Shown in pieces: positions 22,914 through 35,206 of a stretch of DNA of 64,000 bases. A model generated the notes under the pieces. It was not told where the DNA came from. It was given only the letters and a program-made list of their open reading frames with translations, and made no database searches. A program made the position numbers and the translations under genes. Location: positions 14,784,001 through 14,848,000 of the forward strand of contig NC_088917.1 of assembly GCF_963576675.1 (NCBI RefSeq). The letters run 5' to 3'. How positions within the stretch are numbered: position 1 is the first letter of the stretch; every line of letters starts with the position of its first letter. The DNA comes from Euphorbia lathyris. Lineage: Eukaryota; Streptophyta; Magnoliopsida; Malpighiales; Euphorbiaceae.

Positions 22914-23236
22914 TTAGTTTTTGTTTTAATGAAGTCATTTTGAACGTTTTTCGGTCATTTTTCCGTTGGAGATGATTACATGGCATCTAATCATATTTCT
23001 CAATGTTATGTGGCATAATAAAAGGAATTTAACCATAAATTAATCCAAATAAATAAAGATTGTCAATTAAAATTTTAACCACAAATTAATCCACGTGGCA
23101 TATGATTATCGATTACAATCAATTTAACATGACAGGTGGTATTGACATGACGATGAGATATCACATCAACAATTTTGACGAAAAGATAACTGAAAAAATG
23201 TCCAAAGTAACTTTATTAGAACAAAAACAAACTTAA
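22914..23236. mobile_element. inverted-repeat MITE
   Basis: Left 'agtttttgttttaatgaagt' and right 'actttattagaacaaaaaca' are reverse complements with mismatches over about 50 bp. The centre holds a short repeat ('ataaattaatccaaataa' and 'caaattaatccacgtggca'). No coding frame. Confidence 0.5.
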
Positions 23237-23967
23237 AATCACAACATGTAAAACCCGAACCAGTAAAACCTAATCACAACCCGGTCAACCCGAACCGATC
23301 CATGATCTTTTGAGAAGTGGAAAAGATAATGCAAACAAATGAATTGTTGCTTTCAGAGGTTAGTGATCTTACATTAATTTAATGAAAATGAGAAATTTAA
23401 GGTAAACAAAGAGATAATTTCCTAGGTTGACAAAATCCTTGTTATATTAGTTAAATATACTGCTCAACTTGGCTTCAAAGCATTTTTTTTTTCTCTTAAA
23501 TTGTAAGTTGTGCTGTCAATTAAGCAAAATAATTAATTTAATTTTGCTAGGTTTTATTTTTCAGTTTTACAACTAATCTATGTAATAATGATGGCATTAT
23601 ACCCAAAATATCAAAGATAAACATGTTACATCCACCAACTAATCACTAGCAGTGTTTAATTGACATTTTTTAGTACAATTATTTTTAAAAACCATAGTTT
23701 TACACGCATTGTTCAATTGGGTTTTTCAATGATCAGTGTGTACAATGACGAATACTGGATTGTTCGGTTAGGGGGCCGATTTTGCATGTTCATGCGTAAA
23801 AAAGTTTTTGCTAAATTAAATTTGATTTTTTCCGTATATATACGTGTTATAATCTGAGTAGTCAAGAACCAATTTTTAAGTATCAATGTAAAACTTGTCA
23901 AAATTAAGCTAGATTGTATTTAAGATTCTTAACATGTAAAAAAAAAATGTGTTTCAAGAAAAAAAAA
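23237..23967. other. gene-free stretch
   Basis: No supported gene. The two open frames at 23660-23900 lie on opposite strands over the same bases and look like chance. Confidence 0.4.
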
Positions 23968-24118
23968 GTTAGATTTAGAAAGGGCCTAACAAGAAAAAAA
24001 AAATTAGAAGTTTAAATTTGAGAAGGCCTAACATGAAAAAAACTAGAAATTTGGATTTAGGACCTAAAAGGCAAAAAAAAAAAAAATTAGAAATTTGGAT
24101 TTAGGAAGGGCCTAACAC
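23968..24118. repeat. short tandem repeat, about four units
   Basis: Units of about 35-45 bp of the form 'ttagaaatttggatttagga' plus 'gggcctaac' plus an A run follow each other about four times, with variable A-run length. This looks like replication-slippage expansion. Confidence 0.6.
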
Positions 24119-24276
24119 TTCTCGAGTCATCTTGGGGGTGCTAAACCAACACGCCATTAATATTTCTTGGAGACAGGGAGCTCGGAATCATCCATGATCA
24201 GACTAATTTATCTAATACTCAATCAAAGTTCTAGGTCAAATGCTCAATTTAGCACCCCAATTCTTAAATTTATCAA

Positions 24277-24640
24277 ATACCTTTGGTCATGGTGGTTTCG
24301 GCGGTCGAAAGGGCCCAGGCCCCCGATCTCCAGCACCACCCCTGAGAAAAAGTGGTTTAGTCTCGAGCACACTAAGATAATTAAATTAGTACTTATAATA
24401 TAGAACGTGATTGTATAACACAAAATTATGGAAGTTCGAACTTAGAACCACATGGTTATGGAGGAATCCTTAGCTACCACCTAAACCAACTATGATAACT
24501 TAATTTTGTTATACAATCATGTTCTATGTTATAAACACTAATTTAATTGTCTTGGAGGTTGTTCGAGGCTGAACCAATATTCCTCAGAGGTGGTGCTGGA
24601 GACCGAAGGAGGTTCTAGCCTCATCGGACTTCGGGTTGTC
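24277..24640. mobile_element. inverted-repeat MITE
   Basis: The left arm 24277-24420 ('gatctccagcaccacccctg', then 'aagataattaaattagt') and the right arm about 24485-24640 are reverse complements over about 130 bp with mismatches. The loop carries 'gttcgaactta'. No coding frame and no clear target duplication. Confidence 0.6.
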
Positions 24641-25236
24641 TCTACCCCTGGGAGCCGGAGACCGGCGTCAACACTCCAACAATAGAATTAGATAATAATA
24701 AAAGAGATAAATAAGAGAATGAAATTACTAATCGAGAGATCCTGTACTTGATGTTCTAAATGTTTTACATAGGAGATCCGATAATCATTGTTCATTGAGT
24801 CTCGTGTTCGACTTACTAATTAGAGGAATGTCTTCCGATGATGCATTTGGACGATGTTTTCTTTGATTACCATATTGTTTAGAGATTCACTTGCCAATAA
24901 ATTGGTTGGCATAACAAACTGTATAAGAAATTGGATTTTAGATCTTATTGTAACTATGTAAAAAAAATCTCATGTATTTCCATTTGAAAGTAAAAGGTGC
25001 CAAAATAGTTTCAATATTGTTGAAAAGAGCAATTTAGTTCTCAGGTACAAAGGGTACAATTTTAGTCTCGATATAATTAAAGCCTTTACTCTCAGAAATT
25101 GATGCAACAAACATTTGTCAATTCTTAATGCTAAACGATGAAAGTGATATTGAAACAAAAATATATGATACCTAGGTGTAGCGGGGTTAATGACACAGTT
25201 ATTTGGTGTGTCAATTTGTATTAGTGATGATTTTAA
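24641..25236. other. gene-free stretch with repeat pieces
   Basis: No gene seen. 25137-25177 matches 19810-19849, the target of the family F hAT element, which here is uninterrupted. Confidence 0.4.
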
Positions 25237-25747
25237 TTTTATCATGTGACAAAAATTGATATTAAAATTGTATTATTCTCTATATAGAAACTAAATTAGA
25301 TGTTTCTCAAAAAAAAAAAATGAAGATTACTTTTTTATTCTCATTTCTTTATAAAAAGAAGACATTTGGTTTACATAGTTAGTAAAAGAAATAATTTGAT
25401 TAACACTGTTATATAAAAAGTCAACATATCTCGTCATCAAGTCAATATCAATATTGTATTATGCACGTTTGTGAACTCAAACAAGTTAACATATAATATA
25501 TCAAAGTCAACATGATATGTAATGAAATTTAACATGTGAAGTCATCAAATAATAACATCATTTGACAAACATTGAAACTGAAATTGAATTGTTTTATACG
25601 TAATATCTAAATCATATATTCCCCAAAAACTTATTTGTTACTTTATAATAAAAAAAAACACGTGGTTTACATGGTTAGTAAAAGAAATAATTTAACTAAT
25701 ACTGTTATATCATAAAGTCAATATGTCTCATCATCAAATCAATATAT
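25237..25747. repeat. imperfect tandem duplication, unit about 315 bp
   Basis: Two consecutive units share order and wording: 'gacaaa..ttgatattaaaattg', 'ggtttacatagttagtaaaa', 'ctgttatataaaaagtcaac' in the first and 'ggtttacatggttagtaaaa', 'ctgttatatcataaagtcaa' in the second. Diverged by perhaps 15-20 percent by eye. Confidence 0.55.
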
Positions 25748-26302
25748 CACATTATCAAATGAATCTCAGATAAGTAAAGATGATATTATGTAACATGTTA
25801 AAGTCCACATTATGATGTCATTAAATTCAACGTATCATATTATCAAATACTAAATTCATTAGTTAAATTAGTTTTTTTTTCTAATTGGTTAAAACGTATA
25901 TCCTCTTTAAAAAACCATTATATCACATTCATCTATTTACAAATTGATACAACCACATATGCTTGATTTTTAGAAATGTACAAAAATAAATTACGTGGTT
26001 TGATCGATTTGTAAAAATAATTATCCTCATTTAAAAATTTACAAATATGATTGTTTTATAAAATTTGCAGTTAAATGATTTTTTGGTCAAATTTTCGGTC
26101 AAACAATATTTACGCTTTAGTTAAATTTCAAAGTTATACATTGTATTTTAGATAATTTGTAAAGTCAATCTTTTTTTTATTGCTCCATTTGGGATAAATA
26201 GTCACGATAATAAATTTTGACGGAATGACTGAGTTTGTAAATTGCACAAAACGCGTAACTTGTATTTGTAAACTTTTAAACCACAATAACTATATTTACA
26301 AA

Positions 26303-28694
26303 CAGAGTCGTCCCTGGGCATAAGCCAAGAGTGCGGTCCCCAGGGTCCGTCCAAATTTTTTATTTTTATTCTACATATATTAACATTTTTTGTTATAAAT
26401 ATAATTATAATACTGATTCAGTCATAAAAAAAAAGACCAAATCTATACATATACTAAAAGCTGGAGATAAAATGTTGATGTGTCAGTTTGAGATAATTTC
26501 TGAATTTAATTTCTTATTTATTTATTTTAATTTATTTAATATTTATTAATCTATTATTTAGTTTATTTTATTTTATTAAATTAGTGGTTATTCTCCCACT
26601 AACTCACAATCTCTAGCAGTTTAGTTAGATTACGACTCTCCCAATAACTCATAACTTCTCACGTATTCTGTAAACTCACATCCCTAAAATCAGTTTATGG
26701 CCTTCCTAAAAAAAATTCTGGAATCATTTAAAGGTATACAGGTTTTCTAAACTCAGATGTTGTTCCATTATCCAAAATCAGTTTTCTTCACGTCAATGGC
26801 TAAAATCAGCTTTCTTTAAGTCCGTTAATCGCTCCTCCCTCTACCAGGTGGGTTAATTTCTTCATTTGCATACTTCTGAGTTGGGTTAATTTCTTCATTT
26901 GCCTGTAATTATTGAAATGAGTTTGTGTTTGATTAATTTCTTCATTTGCCTGTCTTCTTCGTCTATTCAGTTGGGTTAATTTCTTCATTTGCATGTCTGT
27001 TTCTTTATCTATTCCATTTCTGCTAATTTCCCTCCTGATGTGCTTCTTATACTTTGCAGTTGGGTCTGCAATTATTGAAATGGGTTGTCAAAATGGATTA
27101 ATTAAAGAGGTATTACACTTTCTTTCTAAACTTCTCTTATCTTTAATTCTTCATTTGCATTAAAATACTGAATAATCTCATATGACAACATGATATGGAT
27201 TTGGATTTTATCCCTATTTCTGAGTATCTGGATCTTATGTAAAGCTAAATTTTAGTTTATCATCAAATGCACCGTACTAGATTATGCAAGGAAAACCTAG
27301 CTTAATTTCCCTCATGCGCTGTTAGTATATTATTTATTATCCTTATATTAGTAGTCCTTAAATTATGTTTTTTTTTTTTTCAAATGTTGGACTAGATAAG
27401 GATAAGAGTTATTTTTAAAGTAAAGGATAAGAGTTGTTGCCGCAAAAGCCTATCTAGCCTGATTGCCAAAAGAGATAAGTACAACCTCAACTATATATAA
27501 TCTTATAATCATAGGTTTATTTTCTCTCTTTTTTCCAAGGTTTATTTTACCTTAACTCTGATTTTCTTTGTTTGTTTTGGTAGAGTAGTTTGCTTAATTA
27601 TGTGCTCCAAATGTGTAATGCCGTTTTTACTTTCGTAGCAATTTTCAGTTCTCAACTCAAAATGTTATTATGTGTTTTAATTTGGTTAATTATGTATTCT
27701 GCTTGCATTTGTTTCTTTAAATCATGATTAATTTTAACATCAATTTCTATGTCATGGTTTTGAATTATTTTTCACGACATAGATTTTATTTCCACTCTGA
27801 TTTTTATCTACTTTTCTTAATGGGTTGTGTAATGGTGTTTATGAAAATCGACTTTAAAAACTCTAGATTTTGAGCTTTTTAAGTAATTACTAAAGGCCAA
27901 TCTCGACAAGAATTGGAATTGTAGTTTATAATTACTAAAGGCCAATCTCGACAAGATTTTGAGCTTTGATGTTTTTCTATTTAATTATATTCTTTTGTTT
28001 GTTTTTAGTATTCTGAGTTCAGTCTACTTTGTTTAAATTAACATGTCTGCTAGGCTCTCAACGGAAATATCTCCAAAGCTGTGCATCTACAGAATTTTCG
28101 TTCAATTGGAATGCTCCAGTCAAATACAATAAGATAGATTCCTTCTTTTCCAGAGTGATACTGTCAATGGCTGTGGAAAATTCATGGAATATGTCTTTCT
28201 TATAATGCTCTTACTAGAGTTCAAGTTATTTGTCCATTATTAGAGGTTTTGATAAGTGATTTACATTGCAATTCAAATAATGCAATCTGATTTGGTTTTG
28301 CACACTGGTCATGTATTTAATTAAAGACAAAAAGCATCATTAGCCTTCTAATTTTTCATTTTTTGGTTCATTAATCTTTTAATCTTTTATTTGGATATAT
28401 TAAGCTCTGATCATTTATTTTTTGGTCTCATTAAACCCTTGATGATTAAATTAGTAAGTTGTGAATATCTAATTCTGCTAAAAATACGTTATTAACTTTA
28501 TATGTATTAGAAATTATACATCTAAATTATTAAAAAATACGCGCAAGATGCGCGGGTTGAAAACTAGTAATATAATATTTTAGGTCTAAAATGGGTCCAA
28601 ACTTACGTTTTAGATTTTTAAATACAATTTTTTTTATTAAAGGCTCCTTATCTCTTATTTCACAGAGGCCCATAAAATGTCAGGATCGGTTCTG
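26303..28694. mobile_element. hAT-type element carrying a Helitron
   Basis: The perfect 8 bp duplication tttacaaa (26295-26302 and 28695-28702) surrounds ends that are imperfect inverted repeats: 'cagagtcgtccctgggca' and, inverted, 'cagaaccgatcctgaca'. With the Helitron removed the element is only about 266 bp and cannot code for a transposase. Confidence 0.75.
26442..28567 (+). mobile_element. non-autonomous Helitron
   Basis: A 2126 bp element. It begins 'tctatacatatactaaaagc' directly after an A and ends 'gaaaactag' directly before a T, so it sits between A and T as Helitrons do. A hairpin cgcgca-aga-tgcgcg (28540-28554) ends nine bases before the CTAG terminus. There is no target duplication, as expected. 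It codes for no Rep/helicase. Inside are a repeat of 'gggttaatttcttcatttgc' near 26850, 26883, 26930 and 26973, and a doubled 'aattactaaaggccaatctc' near 27886 and 27932. Any captured gene fragment is not recognised. Confidence 0.85.
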
Positions 28695-28753
28695 TTTACA
28701 AATCCGACAAACCATACAAAAAAAAATTACATATAACTTTTCTATATTTAATT

Positions 28754-29262
28754 CAGGCTTAAAATATCATTTGTCCCATGAACTTATCCAAAAAGCTTGA
28801 TTAGCCCCTTGAACTTTCAAAATATCCCAGTAGTCTCCTCAACTTATATAAAATGTTCAATTTGCTTTTAAACTTGCACAAAATGTAATTAACTGATCAC
28901 TCAGTTGCAAAAAAAATTAAGTTAAATGCGGAAGATGTATTGCACACGTCTTAAAAAAAAGTAAAATGACAAAGATTAGGGTATGTAGTGCTAATATTAG
29001 AGAATATAATTTTTATAGTTGAGCAAGTAATAACTTTATTTTTAATCTATTTTTGAATTATGTAATAACATTTTAAAATGCGTGAAATATATCTTCCATA
29101 TTTAACTTACTTTTTTTTTTGCAACTGAGTCATCAATTGATTATATTTTATGCAAATTTAGAGGATTAACTGAATATTTTATACAAATTGGGAGTTCATG
29201 GAAACACTTTAAAAATTCCTCAAACTTTTTGAATAAATTTAGTAGATAAATTTTTGACCTAA
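28754..29262. mobile_element. long-TIR MITE, family D copy 2
   Basis: The same layout as 12011-12488, diverged: 'aggcttaaaatatcatttgt', 'gcacaaaatgtaattaactg', 'gactaaattcag'-like right arm. A further partial arm ('acctaatacatcaccagctc', 29262-29350) adjoins it, so two copies may overlap or be joined here. Confidence 0.65.
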
Positions 29263-29395
29263 TACATCACCAGCTCCCTAAACTTGTCCATAAAAATTTA
29301 TTAGCTCCCTGAACTTTTTAAATGTCTGGTCTCATCAGCTCCTTAAACCTGTTTATTCTGTAACAACTAAATACAAAAATCATAATACTAACTCG

Positions 29396-29500
29396 GATTA
29401 AAGTGCAAAAATATCCCTAACGTTTTGATCAGGAGTATTTTTACCTTAACATTTAAAATGGTGCAACTTTACCCTAACATTAGTAGCCAAGAGTATTAAG
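29396..29500. repeat. partial copy of MITE family A
   Basis: 'aaagtgcaaaaatatcccta' and 'acatttaaaatggtgcaact' match the left arm of 275-753; the rest is absent. Confidence 0.6.
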
Positions 29501-30377
29501 CCTAAATTTTTTAATTAATTATACCTGACATCGGTCATAAATTTTAAATTTAGAAAACGTGAGGCATTGACAAAAGGTAAGACAAAAATAATATTACAAA
29601 AAAGTTGTCGGAGTCAGAGCCAGTTATCTTATTTTTACATGCACGAGGTGAATAGGAAAAAGTAAATACTATATTTTGAAAATAATTAAATCTCAAATTA
29701 ACATATAGTATTTTTTTTTTATGAGATTATAACCTATCTTATTACCATAGAATCTTCCTATTAAAAATAAAATAATACTGACGAAACTATTTTTTATCTT
29801 TTGTGACACGGAAATGATTATATATTCATTAGATGAAAAACAATCCGTACAATAAGAAAATAATAATAAATATAATCTATAAATATAAATTAAAGTACGA
29901 ATAGATGAAAACAAATAGAAAAGGTAAATTAAAAAAATATAAAAAATACAAAAGAACAATAAAACATATATTTATCGTAATGTAAAATCTGCAGAAAATC
30001 AACTCCAATTAATCCAATATTTATCATTTAAGCACTTTCGAATATTCGGATCTAAGTCTTTTCTTTTATTGCAACTATATAGATCTATTGATCCATGAAC
30101 ACCTCTTGCGAAATCCAAAAAAGACATAAAGAAAAGAATAATAGAGAGTTGATACAATTCAAACGGATAAAAAAAAATCCGGTAAAATGTATGAACATCG
30201 AAAAAAATAACAAAAAAAAAAAAAAAAGGAATCATAACCTGTGGGAGGAGGAAGGAAGAAAAACTTATTTCTTCCTCCTCAAATTATATCCATAAAAAAT
30301 AAAATTTGAAACTCGATAGATTATTAGACTTTACCATAAAAAGAAAACCACGATGCATTTGATTTAGTTCTAGACGA
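29501..30377. other. gene-free stretch before the Copia element
   Basis: No supported gene; open frames here are AT-rich chance frames. Near 30035-30100 is the dispersed piece shared with 3590-3660. At 30243-30279 the sequence 'gaggaggaaggaagaaa' returns inverted as 'tttcttcctcctc', a small near-perfect hairpin. Confidence 0.4.
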
Positions 30378-30382
30378 AAACC

Positions 30383-30584
30383 TGAAATCGATTGAAGAAA
30401 TGAAGGAGATGGACCAGAAGAGAGAGAAAGGGTTTTGTTATTCAATCTAACTCACCAAACGGAATACAATGGCTATATATATAGCCAGCCAACACATAAA
30501 CCACGTGTATGGCAAATAACAGAAAATAAACCCAATATCTAAAATAGTCCTTATAATACTAAAACAATACAATTTATTCCTTCA
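30383..30584 (-). repeat. Copia 3' LTR
   Basis: Starts TG and ends CA on the + strand and appears identical to 35005-35206. It contains ggctatatatatagcc, a palindromic TATA-rich word that probably is the promoter box. Confidence 0.95.
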
Positions 30585-30599
30585 GCCTCCCCTCAAGTT
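30585..30599 (-). other. polypurine tract of the Copia element
   Basis: On the minus strand 'acttgaggggaggc' lies directly against the 3' LTR, the expected place for the second-strand primer. Confidence 0.85.
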
Positions 30600-33500
30600 G
30601 AAGTACTAGCAGCTTCAACTTGTCCTGCATTATTGACAGCATGCAAGTGCATCTTCAATAAAGTTCCTGCCATTTGAATGCCTGTAAGTGGCTTTGTAAA
30701 CAAATCTGCCAGTTGATAAGCAGAACTCACAAATGGTGTGTAAATGAATCCTGATTCCATATGAGCTCTAACAATGTGACAATCAATCTCCACATGCTTC
30801 ATCTTCTCATGGAAAACAGGGTTAGCGGCTATATGTATAGCTGCCTGATTATCACAGCTCAATGGTATTGGAAGGTCAAGTGGCATTTGAAACACATCCA
30901 TCAAATAGGACAGCCACTTGATTTCACATGAAGCAATAGACATTGCTCTATATTCAGCTTCTGCTGAACTCTTCCTACACACAGCTTGCTTCTTGGATTT
31001 CCAAGATATTAGACATTCTCCAATAAACATACAATACCCTGTAATGGATTTCCTTGTGACTTTGCATCTACCCCACTCAGAATCACAATAAGCCTGCATT
31101 TGCTTTAAAATTGAGCTATTAGAATAGAACAGCCCCAAATACATTGTACCTTTCAAATACTTCACTACATGTTTTGCTGCTTCCATTTGCATTTCAGTAG
31201 GCTCACTCATATACTGACTTAGTTGTTGGGTTATGAATGCTATGTCTGGTCTGGTAAAACCCAGGTATAAAAACCTGCCAACCAACTTTCTGAATTGCTC
31301 TGGCTCAGAACATAATGATGATTCTGCATCCACAACCAAACCACTATTAAAAGGGTTAGACACACTTGAACATTGAGTGAGGCATGCATCTGCTATAAGA
31401 TCCCTGATATATTTTCCTTGAGAAATGAGAAGTCCTTTCTCTGATCTGGCCAACTCTATGCCAAGGAAAAACTTAGCTTCTCCCATGTCTTTGATGGTAA
31501 AACAATCATCTAGTGCTTGCTTTACTTCATTAATCAAAACAATGGATGTACCTGTGATCAACACATCATCCACATAGACAATTAAAGCTAAGAAAACATT
31601 ATCCCCACGTTTAGTAAATAGGCAATAATCATGGATGGATTTTTCAAACCCCAAGCTAATCAACTTATCAAAAAAAGCTTTATTCCACTGCCTGCCAGCT
31701 TGTTTGAGTCCATACAAGGACTTATTTAGCTTGCAAACCATGCCTTTTGCCTTCATATAACCCTCTGGTGGAGTCATGTACAACTCTTCATCTATATGGC
31801 CATGAAGATAGGCATTGTTAATGTCAACTTGTTGAATAGGCCAGTTATATGTTACAGCAACTGCCAAGAAAATTCTGACTGTAGTGACCTTAGTAACTGG
31901 AGAATAGCTGTCATGGTAGTCAATGTCAAATTGCTGATCATAGACCCTTGCAACCAATCTAGCTTTAAATCTAGCTACAGTACCATCAGCAGCATACTTG
32001 ACTTTGAAGAGCCATTTACAAGTAATTGCTCTTTTCCCTGCTGGGAGTGGCATTAGACTCCATGTTTGGTTCCTTTCTAAAGCTTCAATCTCTTGTTGCA
32101 TAGCTGCTTCCCATTTTGGATGCCCCTGTGCCTCTCTGTAGTTCTTAGGCTCAAATTCCTTAGCAACATTAGCCAAACATAATAAGTAAGATTTGTTGTA
32201 GGTGAATAAACTGTCAGATGATGCTGTAAAAGCCTGATTAACAACAAAGTCCTGAAACCAGACTGGTTGTTGTGTATTCCTGGTGGATCTTCTTACTGGA
32301 ACTATAGCTTGAGACCCAGTATGAGTGTATGATTCCTCTCCTGTATTTTCACTAATATGAATCCCCTCTAAATCAACAGATGGTGTCTCAGTATCAACTA
32401 TAGTCGGCACATTGATCAAAAGAGGGCTTTCCTGAGTTTCATCAGAACCATGACTCACATTAGCATATGGGAAGATGTCTTCAGAAAACTTGACATCTCT
32501 AGATATAAGCAATTGCCTGGTGGAAATACTATACATTTTCCATCCTTTCTGGCCCACTGCATTACCCAGATAGATGCATTTGCTTGCTCTATCATCAAAT
32601 TTTCCTTTACTAGGATTAGTATTCAATACATATCCTTGACATCCAAAAACCTTCAGTGCATTCAATGGAGGTTCTTTACCATGTAACATATAGTATGGAG
32701 ATTTCCAGTGTAGTACCTTAGTTGGAGACAGGTTGAGCAAAACTGTAGCGTGTGTCATAGCTTCCCCCCAAAACTGAACAGGTAGATCACCTTGTTTAAG
32801 CAATGCTCTAGCCACAGTAGTGAGGCTCCTGTGTCGCCTTTCCACCACACCATTTTGTTGTGGTGTGTAAACACATGTTTTTTGATGCAGGATGCCATGT
32901 TGCTTGAATAAATCTTGTGTAAACTGACTAACGAACTCAGTCCTATTATCAGACCTTATGTGCTTAACTATGGTTGTATACTGTGTTTGCAACATTAGTA
33001 TGAACTGATCAAGTAGACTGGTGACTTGATCCTTCGTCTTGAATAAGACAGTCCATATAACTCTAGTAAAATCATCCACCAGAGTTAGCATGTATCTGTT
33101 GCCAGTAAGAGAAACCTCTTTATATGGCCCCCAATAATCTGCATGAACAAGCTCAAAACTTCTTGTACTTTTAATCTCACTGACACCAAATAGTGATCTG
33201 ACTTGCTTTGACCTCATGCACACATCACAACTATGAAAATCATCAGGCAAGTGTGAAACTAGACCCTGAATATGCATCAATTTTTCCTTGGACATATGTC
33301 CTAACCGTTTATGCCACAATTCAGCACTATCATCATCTTTAGCAAGCAAAACAAAACCAGCATCATCAAGGTAATACAAACCATTTCTTAAAACTCCTAT
33401 AGCAAATGGCTTGTCATCTCTTATTTCTTGTAAAATACAACAAGATCCTTGAAAGCAAACTGAAATACCCTGATCTTGTAATAGTCTGCTAACAGACATC

Positions 33501-34951
33501 AAATTATGACAAAAACTAGGCACATACAAGACATTGAGCAATTTGAAGCCATTTTTTAACATAATTTCCCCCTTATACTGCACTAGTTCGGCTTCTCCAG
33601 TAGGTAGAAATATGTTTCTTGGATAGTCTAATTTCACAACATTATCAAGTAGCTCAAACATATATGTCATATGTGTTGAAGCTCCTGAATCCACTATCCA
33701 AGCTAACTGACTACTATTTGCAGTTGTGATAGATTTGTTACATGTGCAAGCACCAGCAAAAGCTGAGAATTCTGGCATGCTATTGGTCTGTGTAAATTTG
33801 CCTTTCAATTGTCTTTGTACCTCCCTCTGAACCATTTCTTGCACTAATTCAGACTTAGCTGGCATATTTGTATCCTCTTCAAAGTCCTCTAATGGAGATG
33901 AGCACCCAGAACTGTTGTCTTGCACAAGGTTGGCTTGATATTTGGCAGGACCAGTGAATCTCTTCCTCTTAAACCACTCAGGGTAGCCTTTTATTCTAAA
34001 ACATTCAGATCGATCATGACCTGATTTCTTACAGTAATTACATTGTTTATCTTCTTTGCTTCGATTTGTATTAGAACTGTAAGATCCTCCAGAAAAATTA
34101 CTAGTATTCGATTTGGAGCCTTTGTTGTTTTGACTTCTTCCTCCTGTAGACATATTAACAAATTCTGACTGCATACTATCATCTGCATCTTGAGGCTTTT
34201 CAGTTTTGGCTAACATTGAATAAGCTTTATACACTGGTGGAAAAGGATCCATTAACAATATTTGATCAATCACATGATTAAAATCAATGTTTAAACCTGA
34301 GAGGAATTGCATTAGTTGCTCTTCATCCGCTTGACTCTGAGCATTTGTGCGAGATGCACATGTACAGGCTACTGATGGCTTGATTTCAGCATACTCATCC
34401 TAGAGCCTCTTCAACTTGTTGAAATAATCCACTAATGTCATATTCCCTTGCTTCAATCCGCATATCTCCTTTCTCAATCTAAAAATGAGCGGTCCATTGC
34501 TTTCACCGTACCGTTTCTGAATCTCCAACCATAATCCTCTTGCCGTTTTTGCGAAAACAAATACAGGACCTAAATCCTTCGAAAGTGAGTTGAGAATCCA
34601 GGAGAATACTAGATCGTCGTCTTCTTTCCATTTCCAGTATGCATCAGATTTTTGATCCTCTGGAGCATCATCTTTTTCTATATGGTTGAGCTTTCTCTTA
34701 GCGTTGATGGCTAACTTCATAGATCTGCGCCAGAGTATGAAATTTCTGCCATTAAGAGCAGTGCTCACAAGCACCAAGCTCGGATTGTCGTTGCTATTGT
34801 GTCCTTGAGTCGCCATTGTTGACGGTTTATCGGAATTATTTGAAGATTCCGATTCTGAATCAGAGTTTCCTCTCTCCTCTTTGTTGTTTTTTAACGAAGT
34901 TGATTTCACAATCTCAGCAAAAGATTGTTGATGCTTCTTTGTCATAATCAA
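30593..34951 (-). pseudogene. Copia gag-pol polyprotein with one in-frame stop
   Basis: One frame of 1452 codons runs from ATG 34951 to the stop at 30593, broken only by TAG at 34402-34400 (codon 184). The context KLKRL-stop-DEY suggests a Trp codon (TGG to TAG). Visible marks are the zinc knuckle CNYCKKSGHDRSEC (about 34042-34000), protease DSGAST (about 33690), integrase HHCC finger and D,D,E residues (about 33330-32830), reverse transcriptase with YVDD (31576-31565) and RNase H (about 31110-30880). The integrase word RSDNRTEF has Arg where Gly is usual. The polyprotein would build particles, copy the RNA and insert the DNA. As it stands, only a 183-residue gag piece would be made without readthrough. 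Confidence 0.9.
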
Positions 34952-34992
34952 CTTAGAATCGATGGAGAAATCTATGGATCATGAACCGGATA

Positions 34993-35004
34993 GCTCTGAT
35001 ACCA
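34993..35004 (-). other. primer binding site, initiator Met tRNA
   Basis: On the minus strand TGGTATCAGAGC follows the 5' LTR directly; this is complementary to the 3' end of plant initiator-Met tRNA and standard for Copia elements. Confidence 0.92.
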
Positions 35005-35206
35005 TGAAATCGATTGAAGAAATGAAGGAGATGGACCAGAAGAGAGAGAAAGGGTTTTGTTATTCAATCTAACTCACCAAACGGAATACAATGGCTATAT
35101 ATATAGCCAGCCAACACATAAACCACGTGTATGGCAAATAACAGAAAATAAACCCAATATCTAAAATAGTCCTTATAATACTAAAACAATACAATTTATT
35201 CCTTCA
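35005..35206 (-). repeat. Copia 5' LTR
   Basis: 202 bp, apparently identical to 30383-30584. The primer site lies directly inside it, fixing the orientation as minus. Confidence 0.95.

Larger units (their letters stand above)
25971..28744. mobile_element. MITE of family G, interrupted copy
   Basis: The ends 'tagaaatgtacaaaaataaa' and, inverted, 'tagaaaagttatatgtaat' match the uninterrupted copy at 37991-38364 piece by piece ('ggtttgatcgatttgtaaaa', 'gacggaatgactgagtttgt', 'ggacaaaccata'). The match stops at 26302 and resumes at 28695, where the hAT element and its 8 bp duplication sit. Without the insert it is about 375 bp. Confidence 0.7.
30383..35206 (-). mobile_element. Ty1/Copia LTR retrotransposon, nearly intact
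   Basis: A 4824 bp minus-strand element flanked by the 5 bp duplication aaacc (30378-30382 and 35207-35211). It has two 202 bp LTRs, an initiator-Met-tRNA primer site, a polypurine tract and one long gag-pol frame. Domain order is gag, zinc knuckle, protease, integrase, reverse transcriptase, RNase H, which defines Copia. The small size and short LTRs recall the Ale/Retrofit group, which is an inference. By eye the two LTRs do not differ, so the insertion is recent. Confidence 0.95.

Noticed and set aside
24167..24403. 78-codon + strand frame
   Set aside because: It runs through one arm of an inverted-repeat element and has no protein-like motifs.
29693..30295. membrane-like small proteins on the minus strand
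   Set aside because: Hydrophobic only because the DNA is T-rich on that strand; no start context, no family, and frames overlap each other.
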